Counted from the first letter of the stretch, positions 8,774-18,217 are shown. The stretch is 38,230 nucleotides of DNA from Syntrophus sp. GWC2_56_31 (GCA_001829875.1 MICN01000063.1:1-38230); one strand, 5' to 3'. Numbers and translations: made by a program. The notes: a model not told the origin generated them from the sequence alone.

Positions 8774-10357
8774 CTAAAAACCGACGGCCTGACCGTCTTT
8801 CCGCGGGTCCGATGCGGCGCAGTAACCGTCCTGCAGGCGGTAGATGAGCTGAGCGCCACCGAAGACGGACGTCGGTGTCTCGGGCGCCAGGATATGACCC
8901 CTCCTTTGGAGTTCCTCCCGGATGGAAGGACTGAAAGCCTTCTCCAGCGCTAGAAGTGAGTCCTCGGTGATATACCATCGGGGGGCATCCGCAGCGCACT
9001 GAGGATTCTGATGACCCGCAATGATGCGAACCATCATCTGCACGTGCCCCTGGGCCTGCATATGGGCGCCCATGACGCCGAAACCCATCAGAGGGGCTCC
9101 TTCTTTCATCACAAATCCCGGAATAATCGTGTGATAAGGGCGCTTACCCCCGGCGACACAATTCGGATGCCCTTTTTCCAGGGTGAACCCGCGGCCGCGA
9201 TTCTGGAGGCTGATCCCGGTACCGGGAATGACAATCCCTGAACCAAACCCCTGGTAGTTGGACTGGATGTAAGAGACCATCATCCCCCCCTGATCGGCAG
9301 CCGTCAGATAGACAGTCCCGCCATCGGGGGGCGTTGCAGGAGCTGGAAACTGTGCACGGTCCATTTGGATGCTGCGAGCCCTCTCCTCCAGAAATGATCG
9401 ATCGAGAAGCGATGTGGGTTGCGCCTTCATCCAGCCCGGGTCGGCGATCTGCTGCCGCGCAAGGGAAAAGGCCATTTTCATCGCCTCGATCTGGAGGTGA
9501 ATGCCATCCGCAGAATCAACGGGATATTGGGCGATGGCGAGATGCTCCAGGATGCCCAGGGCGATCAGAACGTGGAGACCCTGGCAGTTGGGGGGGAGTT
9601 CGTGCAGCGTGACGCCCTGCCATTCCTGCGAGAGGGGTTTCACCCACTCCGAGCGGTGTTCGGCAAGATCATTTAGGGTTATGGCGCCGCCCGTTTTTGC
9701 TGCGTATGAGGTGATTTTCTCGGCGAGCTGACCCCGGTAAAAGGACTCACCGAAAGTCTCTGCGATTCCCTTCAGGGTGTCCGCCATTGCCTGAAACCGG
9801 AAAGCTTCACCCGCAAGCGGGGCGCGGCCGCCGGGAAGAAAGGCCGTGGCAAAATCGGGGTAGTCGACGTACAGTTCTGGTGCGGCGGACCATTTTACCG
9901 CGGTGATCGGGGAAACGAGAAAGCCGTCGGCGGCGTAACGGATGGCCGGTTCAAAAAGATCGACAAAAGGGAGTTTGCCGAATCTGCGGGAGAGCGAGAT
10001 CCAGACATCCACAGCGCCGGGCACCGTTACCGTATCCCAGCCGAGTTCGGGCATACGGGCTCTGCCGGAGAAGCGGGAGGGGTTCCATGCACCCGGCGAG
10101 CGCCCGGAACCGTTCAGACCGTACAGCTCCTTTCCGTCCCAGATGATGGCAAAGGCATCGCTGCCGATACCGTTGCTCGTCGGTTCGACAACGGTCAGGG
10201 TGATCGCGGTCGCAATGGCAGCATCGACGGCATTACCGCCGCGTGCCAACATCTGCAGGCCTGCCTGGGCGGCGAGGGGCTGTGATGTCGCCACCACATT
10301 CCGTGCAAAAATCGGCATCCTTTGCGACGGATAGGGAAAGGTCCAGCTAAGGGACAT
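8774..10357 (-). CDS. ggt: Gamma-glutamyltransferase family protein, no evident signal peptide
   Basis: GGNAVDAAIATAITLTVVEPTSNGIGSDAFAIIWDG; ELPPNCQGLHVLIALGILE; GGTVYLTAADQGG. Confidence 0.9.
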   Translation of the reverse strand: MSLSWTFPYPSQRMPIFARNVVATSQPLAAQAGLQMLARGGNAVDAAIATAITLTVVEPTSNGIGSDAFAIIWDGKELYGLNGSGRSPGAWNPSRFSGRARMPELGWDTVTVPGAVDVWISLSRRFGKLPFVDLFEPAIRYAADGFLVSPITAVKWSAAPELYVDYPDFATAFLPGGRAPLAGEAFRFQAMADTLKGIAETFGESFYRGQLAEKITSYAAKTGGAITLNDLAEHRSEWVKPLSQEWQGVTLHELPPNCQGLHVLIALGILEHLAIAQYPVDSADGIHLQIEAMKMAFSLARQQIADPGWMKAQPTSLLDRSFLEERARSIQMDRAQFPAPATPPDGGTVYLTAADQGGMMVSYIQSNYQGFGSGIVIPGTGISLQNRGRGFTLEKGHPNCVAGGKRPYHTIIPGFVMKEGAPLMGFGVMGAHMQAQGHVQMMVRIIAGHQNPQCAADAPRWYITEDSLLALEKAFSPSIREELQRRGHILAPETPTSVFGGAQLIYRLQDGYCAASDPRKDGQAVGF

Positions 10358-10382
10358 CGTTTATCTCCTCATGCAAAATGTA

Positions 10383-10721
10383 TTATAAGAGATCGAATTT
10401 ATCCGGAGGTCTCCGTTCCGGCACATAGACGGCCGGTATTTTTCCTTCGTTCCGGGCGGCGGAGACGTAAAGATTGCAGTAACAGCTGCCGTACTCGCGT
10501 ACGTCTGCTTCCCTGTATGCGCAGGGACAGATGATATCCCGATCCTGATCCCGGTCTCCGGCTGCGAGCCGGCAGGGACAGCACATGTACCCGTATCGCT
10601 TTCGGTTGGCCAGAAGTCCGGCCAGGATATCGTATACTTTCTCCCGATCCAGGCTGAAGGCGTATCCTTTCGGCTCCTGGATCCGTTTCAGCGTTTCGTA
10701 AAGCGCTTCGGGCGTCGTCAT
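10383..10721 (-). CDS. Ferredoxin:thioredoxin reductase catalytic-subunit-like protein
   Basis: CPC-x14-CPC-x12-CYC cysteine motif; start MTTPEALYE at 10721 overlaps the glutaredoxin stop (ATGA). Confidence 0.82.
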   Translation of the reverse strand: MTTPEALYETLKRIQEPKGYAFSLDREKVYDILAGLLANRKRYGYMCCPCRLAAGDRDQDRDIICPCAYREADVREYGSCYCNLYVSAARNEGKIPAVYVPERRPPDKFDLL

Positions 10722-10969
10722 ATCCCCAGTGCCTCGCGGATGGCAGGCTCGTTGAATCCGACGATGACCTTCTCTCCGATCAGAATAGTGGGGAAGCTGC
10801 ATGAAGGGTTGTGTTTTTTTACCTCCTCAATCGTGTCTTTCCTTTCGTCGCCGCTAAGGAGGTCTACGTCTTTGCATGTGTAGGCCACACCATGATCGGC
10901 CAGGAACTTCTTGGCTGCCTTGCAGTGACCGCAGGTACTCAGTGTGTAGATCTTTATCGGTTCACTCAT
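10718..10969 (-). CDS. Glutaredoxin family protein
   Basis: IYTLSTCGHCKAAKKFL, SFPTILIGEKVIVGFNE (TRX fold, CGHC active site). Confidence 0.9.
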   Translation of the reverse strand: MSEPIKIYTLSTCGHCKAAKKFLADHGVAYTCKDVDLLSGDERKDTIEEVKKHNPSCSFPTILIGEKVIVGFNEPAIREALGI

Positions 10970-11090
10970 ATCGGATCCTCCTGTCGGTTGAAGTGTCTTT
11001 ATGGATTGTTATCACTAAAAAGAAAAGGGGGTTTTGTCAAGAAAGAGTTTCATTGACAGAATGATGGAGGAGAGCAAGCAATTTATTCTT

Positions 11091-11120
11091 GACAACTTCC
11101 ACCTTCCCATCGTATGCGAA
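11091..11120 (+). promoter_or_regulatory. Possible sigma-70 promoter upstream of the aminotransferase gene
   Basis: TTGACA (11091-11096), 18-nt spacer, TATGCG (11115-11120). Confidence 0.4.
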
Positions 11121-11178
11121 ATCCGCCTTTGGTCGAAGATATCCAGGGATGTCATATTTTAAAAAATGAGGTCATACT

Positions 11179-12306
11179 ATGTCTCTTGCAATCAATGATC
11201 TGAATGTACCGCATCGGCTCCTTCTCGGCCCGGGTCCCAGCGCCGTTCATCCCCGCGTGCTTCGCACGATGAGCACTGCGCTTATCGGTTATCTTGACCC
11301 GGAATGGCTCACCCTGATGGATGAAGAACAGGCTCTTCTGAGGAGCGTTTTTCAAACCAAAAATAATCTGACTTTCCCTATTTCCGGGACAGGTAGTGCG
11401 GGTATGGAAACCGCCTTCTGCAATTTTGTAGAACCTGGGGATACGGTCGTCATCGGATGCAACGGCTATTTCAGTGAAAGAATGTGCGAAATGGCGCGGC
11501 TCTATGGCGCCAATGTGAAACGTATCGAAAAGCCCTGGGGCGGCGTTTTCACAAAAGAAGAGATCGAGACTGCGCTTATCGATAACAAACCGGTCAAGAT
11601 CCTCGCCCTGGTTCACGCGGAAACATCCACCGGCGCCCTTCAGCCGCTGCAGGGCATAGGGGATATTGTCCACCGGCACGGCGCCCTTTTCCTAATCGAT
11701 TGCGTCACTTCCCTCAGCGGCGTCCCTCTGAATATCGACGGCTGGGGCATTGATATCGCATTTAGCGCCTCGCAGAAGTGCCTGGGCTGCCCTCCCGGTC
11801 TCTCTCCTTTCACCGCCGGCGATCGTGCCTGCGAGGTTCTCCACCGTCGAAAAACCAGGGTACCCAACTGGTATCTCGACCTGACAATGATCGAGAAGTA
11901 CTGGAGCAATGAACGGGTATACCATCACACGCCTTCCACAACCCTTCATTACGGATTCCGCGAGGGGCTCCGGCTCGTTTTGGAGGAAGGGTTGGAAGAC
12001 CGCTGGTTCCGCCATCAGGCCATCGCCGAGTATCTGTGGGAAAAGATGGAGAACCTCGGACTGAAACTCTTCGTTCAGCGAGAGCGCCGCTTGCCGTCTC
12101 TAAGCACGGTCTGCGTACCCGATGGCGTTGATGACGCGACCGTTCGTGCGCGGTTGCGAGAGGCTTATAACATCGACATCGCAGGAGGCTTCGGCCCTCT
12201 TAAGGGAAAAATCTGGCGGGTGGGGCTGATGGGTTTCTCCAGCCGGAGGGAAAATGTGACCCTCCTTTCCGAGGCGCTCAGAGAAATTCTCCATGGAAAG
12301 AACTGA
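11179..12306 (+). CDS. Class V aminotransferase (alanine/serine-glyoxylate aminotransferase family)
   Basis: LLLGPGPSAVHPRVL; HAETSTGALQPLQGIGDIVHRHGALFLIDCVTSLSGVPL; SASQKCLGCPPGLS (PLP-Lys region). Confidence 0.92.
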   Translation: MSLAINDLNVPHRLLLGPGPSAVHPRVLRTMSTALIGYLDPEWLTLMDEEQALLRSVFQTKNNLTFPISGTGSAGMETAFCNFVEPGDTVVIGCNGYFSERMCEMARLYGANVKRIEKPWGGVFTKEEIETALIDNKPVKILALVHAETSTGALQPLQGIGDIVHRHGALFLIDCVTSLSGVPLNIDGWGIDIAFSASQKCLGCPPGLSPFTAGDRACEVLHRRKTRVPNWYLDLTMIEKYWSNERVYHHTPSTTLHYGFREGLRLVLEEGLEDRWFRHQAIAEYLWEKMENLGLKLFVQRERRLPSLSTVCVPDGVDDATVRARLREAYNIDIAGGFGPLKGKIWRVGLMGFSSRRENVTLLSEALREILHGKN

Positions 12307-12387
12307 AAGGACAATTTTCCCAACCGGAGAATAGTCTCATTTCTAAGCAGCTCTAAGCGGTTGCCTGCAAAAAATCGAAATAATCTC

Positions 12388-12416
12388 TTGACAATCGTTA
12401 CATAATTATATATTCT
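12388..12416 (+). promoter_or_regulatory. Sigma-70-type promoter of the EF-G gene
   Basis: TTGACA (12388-12393), 17-nt spacer, TATTCT (12411-12416). Confidence 0.7.
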
Positions 12417-12544
12417 AACAGGTAGAAAGCGATGGTGTCATCAACAGTGGATCCCCCATCTGGTGTGACTTGCCCAAATGAGGGATTTTTTATTAAGTAC
12501 AAGTGAAGTGACCGTGCGTTCATTTCCAGCATGAAGGAAAAAGT

Positions 12545-14638
12545 ATGACGAACAAGCTTGAAAATGTCAGAAACATAGGAATCAGCGCCCACATCGACTC
12601 GGGGAAAACCACACTAACCGAGCGGATACTCTTTTATACCAAGCGCATTCACGCCATCCACGACGTCAAGGGAAAAGACGGCGTCGGCGCCACGATGGAT
12701 TCCATGGAGTTAGAGAGGGAGCGCGGCATCACCATCGCTTCGGCAGCCACATTCTGCGAATGGCAGGAACATGAAATCAACATCATCGACACCCCCGGGC
12801 ATGTGGATTTTACCATCGAAGTCGAACGGTCCCTCCGGGTGCTGGACGGCGCCGTTCTTGTCCTCTGTTCTGTCGGCGGTGTCCAGTCGCAATCCATTAC
12901 CGTCGATCTGCAGATGAAACGCTATAAGGTCCCCTGCATCGCATTCATCAACAAATGCGATCGGAACGGCGCCGATCCCTACCGTGTGATCGGTCAGCTT
13001 CGCACCAAATTGGGTCACAACGCCGTCGCCCTGCAGATCCCGATCGGGCTGGAAACAGACTTCAACGGTGTAATCGATCTTCTGACCATGAAGGCAGTCT
13101 ATTTCGATGGAGACAATGGCGAGCGTGTCCGGATCGAGGATATTCCGCCGGATTTGCTGGCAGAGGCTCGCAAGAAACGCGAAGAGATGATCGAAGCCGC
13201 AACGATGTTTTCCGACGAATTGATGGAGATCGTCCTGGCGGAGAAGGCGATTCCGGATTCCCTGATCATCGAGGCGATTCGCCGAGGTACCCTGGAGAGG
13301 AAGCTGACACCCGTTTTGGTCGGATCGGCATATAAGAACAAGGGCGTCCAGCCGCTTTTGGATGCGGTGACCCGCTATCTTCCCTGTCCTTCGGATGTTG
13401 AAAACACCGCGCTTGACATCGATAACAACGAGGCCAGAATTGTCCTTGAGGCCGATCCCTCAAAACCGATCGCGGCCCTTGCCTTTAAACTGGAAGACGG
13501 TCATTACGGTCAACTCACTTATGTGCGAGTGTATCAGGGAACATTGGCTAAAGGATCTGTGATCGTCAACTCCAGAACCGGAAAAAAAGTGAAGGTGGGA
13601 CGCGTGGTCCGCATGCATGCCGATCAGATGGAGGATATCGAGGCGATATCCTCCGGTTATATAGGGGCGCTGTTTGGAATCGAGTGCGCCTCAGGCGACA
13701 CCTTTGTTTCCCCTGGTAGAAATCTGACCATGACCTCGATGTTCGTCCCGGAACCGGTCATCTCGCTCGCCATCTTCCCCAAGGACAACAAGTCGCAGAT
13801 CAACATGTCCAAAGCCCTGAACCGTTTCACGAAGGAGGACCCCACGTTCCGCACCCATGTGGATGATGAGACAAGTGAAACGATCATAGAGGGGATGGGT
13901 GAGCTCCATCTGGAAATCTATGTCGAACGGATGAAACGCGAATACAGCGCAGAAGTGGAGACGGGGAAGCCACGGGTAGCCTATCGAGAAACAATCACGC
14001 AGAAGGCGGAATTCAACTATACCCATAAGAAACAAACCGGAGGGTCCGGTCAATACGGGCGCGTGGCCGGCTATATGGAACCGATCACAGAAGAACCGGA
14101 GGACTTCCTGTTCATTAACGAGGTCAGAGGGGGATCCATTCCCACCCAATTTATCGCCGCCTGTGAAAAGGGCTTCCGGCAGAGCATTGTCAAGGGTCCT
14201 AAAATGGAGTTTCCGGTGACCGGGGTAAAGGTCGTCATCAACGACGGCGCTTCGCATGCCGTGGATTCCTCCGATATGGCTTTTCAGGCTGCCGCACGAG
14301 GGGCATTTCGTGAGGGATACGCCAAGGCCAAGCCGGTGGTCCATGAACCGATCATGAAGGTGGTAGTAGAGTCTCCGACCGAATTTCAGGGGTCGGTGAT
14401 GGGACTTCTCAATCAGCGACGGGGGATGATCGTCGGGGCACAGGATGAAGGAGCGATGACCGTCGTCGAAGCACAAGTTCCCCTGGGCGAGATGTTCGGT
14501 TTTTCAACGGTATTGAGATCCGCCACCCAGGGAAAGGCCCAGTACACCATGGAATTTGCCCTTTACAGGCAGGTGCCGCAGTCGATCGCGGAGCAGATTG
14601 CGGAAGAGGTGGCGTTGAGGAAAAGAAGCGCAGCATGA
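12545..14638 (+). CDS. fusA: Translation elongation factor G, spd/mitochondrial EFG1-like
   Basis: [89 protein letters not shown]; all EF-G domains present. Confidence 0.94.
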   Translation: MTNKLENVRNIGISAHIDSGKTTLTERILFYTKRIHAIHDVKGKDGVGATMDSMELERERGITIASAATFCEWQEHEINIIDTPGHVDFTIEVERSLRVLDGAVLVLCSVGGVQSQSITVDLQMKRYKVPCIAFINKCDRNGADPYRVIGQLRTKLGHNAVALQIPIGLETDFNGVIDLLTMKAVYFDGDNGERVRIEDIPPDLLAEARKKREEMIEAATMFSDELMEIVLAEKAIPDSLIIEAIRRGTLERKLTPVLVGSAYKNKGVQPLLDAVTRYLPCPSDVENTALDIDNNEARIVLEADPSKPIAALAFKLEDGHYGQLTYVRVYQGTLAKGSVIVNSRTGKKVKVGRVVRMHADQMEDIEAISSGYIGALFGIECASGDTFVSPGRNLTMTSMFVPEPVISLAIFPKDNKSQINMSKALNRFTKEDPTFRTHVDDETSETIIEGMGELHLEIYVERMKREYSAEVETGKPRVAYRETITQKAEFNYTHKKQTGGSGQYGRVAGYMEPITEEPEDFLFINEVRGGSIPTQFIAACEKGFRQSIVKGPKMEFPVTGVKVVINDGASHAVDSSDMAFQAAARGAFREGYAKAKPVVHEPIMKVVVESPTEFQGSVMGLLNQRRGMIVGAQDEGAMTVVEAQVPLGEMFGFSTVLRSATQGKAQYTMEFALYRQVPQSIAEQIAEEVALRKRSAA

Positions 14639-14712
14639 GCTCCGGGGCATCCGTCCTTGTCATTCCCTGGCCTGCCGGGCGGACAATCAAACTCAAAGAC
14701 AGGAATATCGAT

Positions 14713-15414
14713 ATGATAAAACAAGAATTGATTCTTCGTAATCCGCTTGGGTATCTGGGTTTTGAAACGGAAGACATCCTCCCCGCCGGAAAATTCGGCG
14801 CCGTTCTTGCCCATGCGGGTGTCGGAAAAACGGCACTTCTGGTCCAACTCGCCCTGAACAGTATGCTCAGGAGCAGGAACGTTCTCCATGTCAGCCTGCA
14901 AGACCCGGTAAACAAAGTCACCCTCTGGTATGGGGAACTCTTCAATCATCTCGCAAGTCAATTTGAAGGGGCACAGATCAACAAACTCTGGGATGCCATT
15001 TTGCCCCATCGGTTCATCATGACTTTCCGTGTAGAGAGCTTCACTGTTCCAAAGCTCGAAGAAAGGCTTAACGACATCACCGAGCAGGGTATATTCAAAC
15101 CGGAGATGATCATCGTCGACGGGTTTCACTTTGATTCTCCCATGCGGCCCGCCTTGGTCGCCCTGAAGACACTTGCAGGGAAGAACGGAATGCATGTCTG
15201 GTTTACCGTCCATACACACAGTAATGAAAAACCGGGCCTGGACGGACTTCCCCCATCATTTCTGCCGCTGGCCGACCTGTTTGATCTCATTTTGGAGCTG
15301 CAGACCGAACATGCGAATGTCCATATCAAACTGATCAGGGGTCTTTCTTCCGCCTCTCCTACGGCCAATTTGCTTCTCGATCCGTCGACCATGCTGATCA
15401 AAAATCCTTCATAA
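14713..15414 (+). CDS. P-loop ATPase (RecA/KaiC-like), function unknown
   Basis: Walker A AHAGVGKTALLVQLA, Walker B-like MIIVDGFHF. Start uncertain: 14713 (AGGA at 8-nt spacing) or 14635 (ATGA overlap with EF-G). Confidence 0.75.
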   Translation: MIKQELILRNPLGYLGFETEDILPAGKFGAVLAHAGVGKTALLVQLALNSMLRSRNVLHVSLQDPVNKVTLWYGELFNHLASQFEGAQINKLWDAILPHRFIMTFRVESFTVPKLEERLNDITEQGIFKPEMIIVDGFHFDSPMRPALVALKTLAGKNGMHVWFTVHTHSNEKPGLDGLPPSFLPLADLFDLILELQTEHANVHIKLIRGLSSASPTANLLLDPSTMLIKNPS

Positions 15415-16782
15415 TCTATCGCGCTGAAGATCAAGATCCGGTTTTCGACACATGAGTTTCAGCGTCTGGACCATCTCATAGGTGAGAGAGTCGTTCCGGC
15501 AGGGAAGAAGGGTATTGTTCTGGAATAGAAGCTCCTCCGTGATAGGGTAGGGCGAGGCATCCATGGCCTCCTTCCAGAGCCCGGTTCCCGGAACAGGGGA
15601 ATATTCGGCAATGATCGGACGCGCCCCGCAGGATAGAACAAAAAGGATACTTTCCTTCACCTCTTCGGCCGATTGTCCTGGCAGACCGCAAAGAAGATAC
15701 ACTCCAATTTCATCACCGCGGTAACCGGCGCGTTTCAGGCAAACAACAGCTTCTATCAATTCCCGATTATCGACCTTGCCGCCGGTTGATCTCTGGCGCA
15801 GGTCATCGGACGTCTCAAACCCGAAACGGATCGTCTTGAAACCCGCCTTAAACATGAGATTGCTGAGCTCAGGGGTGATATCCCGCAGATGAAGCCCGTT
15901 GGGACAATGAAATCGAGTCGGCAGGTTCCTTCGAATCAACTCCTTTAAAAGCGGAATTGCCATGCCGGGAGGATCAATGAGAAGGGCATCGTCATAGAAT
16001 GAAAAATGTCTGATCCCCAGACGCGAGTGCCAGTGTTCTATTTCATCGGCTACCCGGATGGGATCTCGTCTCCGAAATTGGTTGTTGATCAGGTGAGAGG
16101 CACAATAGCTGCACCGGTATGGACAGCCTCGAGAGGCCATGATTGGAACCTGATCGGGATGACGGATAAGATCGAAAGCAGGGTAGGGGTGCGAATCCAG
16201 ATTATTATGGTCCGGGAGAAAACGCATGTCCTGATGAAAAAGATTTTTCATTAAAGCGGGTATCGTAAGTTCAGCGGGTCCGGGCAAAACATATTCCGCT
16301 CCAGATTTTGAAGCGTGTTCCGGACAGAGCGTGACATAATTCCCACCCAGAACAACAGGTACACCGGGAAATGCCTGATGGACAAGACGAACCGTTGCAA
16401 AAACAGCCGGATACCAATATGTCATCATCGATGTCATCATCACGATATCCGGGACGGGTATCGACTTCAATGATCTCAAAAAATGATACGGTGTCATCCC
16501 GTAGGAGTAAAAATGTCTTCGAACATCTTTTAAGCAATCGGGTTTTTGGATGAGATGTCGAAGATATGTCCCTTCACCGGTTGGTTTCCTTTTTGGCTTC
16601 AAGTTCTCTTGCCCATTGTGGAAATCAACCGGATAAGGATCCAGGCAATCGATAAAAAACAGATCGGCGCCGTTCATTCTCAGAAGAGAAGCCAAATAGA
16701 GAAGGCCAATCGGTTTATTCCAGAAGTCATAGGCGGAAAAATCATATATCCAGGGATTGATAAGAAGGACTTTGCTCATCAT
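15409..16782 (-). CDS. B12-binding-domain radical SAM protein
   Basis: GCPYRCSYCASHLINN (CxxxCxxC); N-terminal PIGLLYLASLLRMNGADLFFIDCLD and VVLGGNYVTLCPEH, B12-binding-like. Confidence 0.9.
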   Translation of the reverse strand: MMSKVLLINPWIYDFSAYDFWNKPIGLLYLASLLRMNGADLFFIDCLDPYPVDFHNGQENLKPKRKPTGEGTYLRHLIQKPDCLKDVRRHFYSYGMTPYHFLRSLKSIPVPDIVMMTSMMTYWYPAVFATVRLVHQAFPGVPVVLGGNYVTLCPEHASKSGAEYVLPGPAELTIPALMKNLFHQDMRFLPDHNNLDSHPYPAFDLIRHPDQVPIMASRGCPYRCSYCASHLINNQFRRRDPIRVADEIEHWHSRLGIRHFSFYDDALLIDPPGMAIPLLKELIRRNLPTRFHCPNGLHLRDITPELSNLMFKAGFKTIRFGFETSDDLRQRSTGGKVDNRELIEAVVCLKRAGYRGDEIGVYLLCGLPGQSAEEVKESILFVLSCGARPIIAEYSPVPGTGLWKEAMDASPYPITEELLFQNNTLLPCRNDSLTYEMVQTLKLMCRKPDLDLQRDRL

Positions 16783-16950
16783 ACATGATCAATAGCACAT
16801 ATTCACCGGCCTGACAATCATCACGGCAACTCCAGTCATAAACATTATGTAATACATTATATTGTACTGTATATCATTATGTTTTATAGATTATATTTAA
16901 TAATGTATAAGTTATTCCAACAAACATGTATTAGACAGTATAAGCCACTC

Positions 16951-16979
16951 TTGACAATTGTATTTATACAGTATATACA
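16951..16979 (+). promoter_or_regulatory. Sigma-70-type promoter of the HTH-cyclase gene
   Basis: TTGACA (16951-16956), 17-nt spacer, TATACA (16974-16979). Confidence 0.7.
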
Positions 16980-17040
16980 AAACAGAGTGCCGTCAATACG
17001 CGGGAGGACATCCGGACAGTCTCTGCAAGGGGGGGATAAA

Positions 17041-18150
17041 ATGGGGGAAAAAGGGGAAAAGCAGATCAGCAGTGTTGAAATTATAAATAAATCAGGTGTA
17101 TCGCGTGCAACACTCAACAATTACATCAAAATGGGAATTCTTCCGCACCCCCTCGTGAAAAGACCGGAGGATAGTACGATCAGCAAGGCAAAACAGATAG
17201 GATATTTCCCTCATTCGGTCCTGGACACATTAGACAGAGTCAGTCAATATAAGAAAGAGGGACGCCGGATGTTGGAGATATCCCGGCTTTTGGCAGAGAC
17301 AGCAATCGGCCCATCCGAAGGCGTTCAATATAACGAACCGCCCAATGATACAGGGATGACGTTTTTTCAGAAGCCAGTATCTGATTATGGAAATGAGAGC
17401 GAAGAATTATTTCCTTTCTATGAAACACACGCCGGAGTTGTCGCTTCAGACCCGGTAACAAAGAGAGATATCAGAGTACAGCTCAAACAAGGTTCTCTAA
17501 ACCTTTTTCATTTTTCGGTTCTTGTCGCGGAGATACAAAACACAACAAAAATGTGCGCAGAGCTGCCCCCGGATGAGTATATCGGCCTGATGAGGCAAAT
17601 CTGGAAATTGATGACCCTTTTGTTCAAGAAATACTTTGGCGTTTATGGGAGACACCCCGGTAATGGAATCGTATTTTATTTTCTCAAAGATCGCGGTTCG
17701 TCTTATCTCATGGATGCCGTCGTCTGTGCGCTCGAATTGAGAGAAACAATAAAAATGATGAATCAGAAAAGGAAAACGAACAAAGAATACTTTGACGAGC
17801 TTTATTTGAACATTGGAATCAGCGAAGGCCTTGAGTTTATAGGATCAATCCCTGCTGCGCCGGCGATAGAATACATATCTTTGGGTGATGCTTTCAATAC
17901 GGCCCGCCGACTGTCCGATTTGGCTCACTCGGGATCCGTTTGGACGACAAAAAATCTTTTGAATCTTTTGGACGAAAAGAATAGAAGAAAAATTCGTTAC
18001 GGCATCTACCGAAGAGAACAGAATCGAGATGTCCTGATCGAAAATATTTTTTCAAGGGTGATGGATCTGGTCCCGCAGGACGATCCCAAATTCAGTAACT
18101 ATATGGATATCTGGACCTTGCCTGTGACGGAGATCCAAAATCTCCGCTGA
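17041..18150 (+). CDS. MerR-like HTH protein fused to a nucleotide-cyclase-homology domain
   Basis: N-term ISSVEIINKSGVSRATLNNYIKMGILPHPLV (HTH and wing); C-term FSVLVAEIQNTTKM...GNGIVFYF...YISLGDAFNTARRLSDLAHSGSVWTT (class III cyclase fold). ATG 17041 lies downstream of the promoter; the track start at 16879 is upstream of it. Confidence 0.75.
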   Translation: MGEKGEKQISSVEIINKSGVSRATLNNYIKMGILPHPLVKRPEDSTISKAKQIGYFPHSVLDTLDRVSQYKKEGRRMLEISRLLAETAIGPSEGVQYNEPPNDTGMTFFQKPVSDYGNESEELFPFYETHAGVVASDPVTKRDIRVQLKQGSLNLFHFSVLVAEIQNTTKMCAELPPDEYIGLMRQIWKLMTLLFKKYFGVYGRHPGNGIVFYFLKDRGSSYLMDAVVCALELRETIKMMNQKRKTNKEYFDELYLNIGISEGLEFIGSIPAAPAIEYISLGDAFNTARRLSDLAHSGSVWTTKNLLNLLDEKNRRKIRYGIYRREQNRDVLIENIFSRVMDLVPQDDPKFSNYMDIWTLPVTEIQNLR

Positions 18151-18217
18151 ACCTTTTCATTTTTCCCGATTGTTTTAGAACGGGTAAGAGAATAGTGCTT
18201 GAAGCAAAAGGTGTTTA

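Noticed and set aside
12417-12500. Possible fluoride riboswitch (GAUGGUGUC...AUCAAC resembles its core)
   Set aside because: The stem expected to close around GAUGGUGUC and the matching CUGAUG-GACACC-type 3' strand are missing; EF-G is not an expected target. Retained only as a generic leader candidate
13691-14476. 261-aa minus-strand ORF antisense to the EF-G gene
   Set aside because: Shadow ORF of a highly conserved gene
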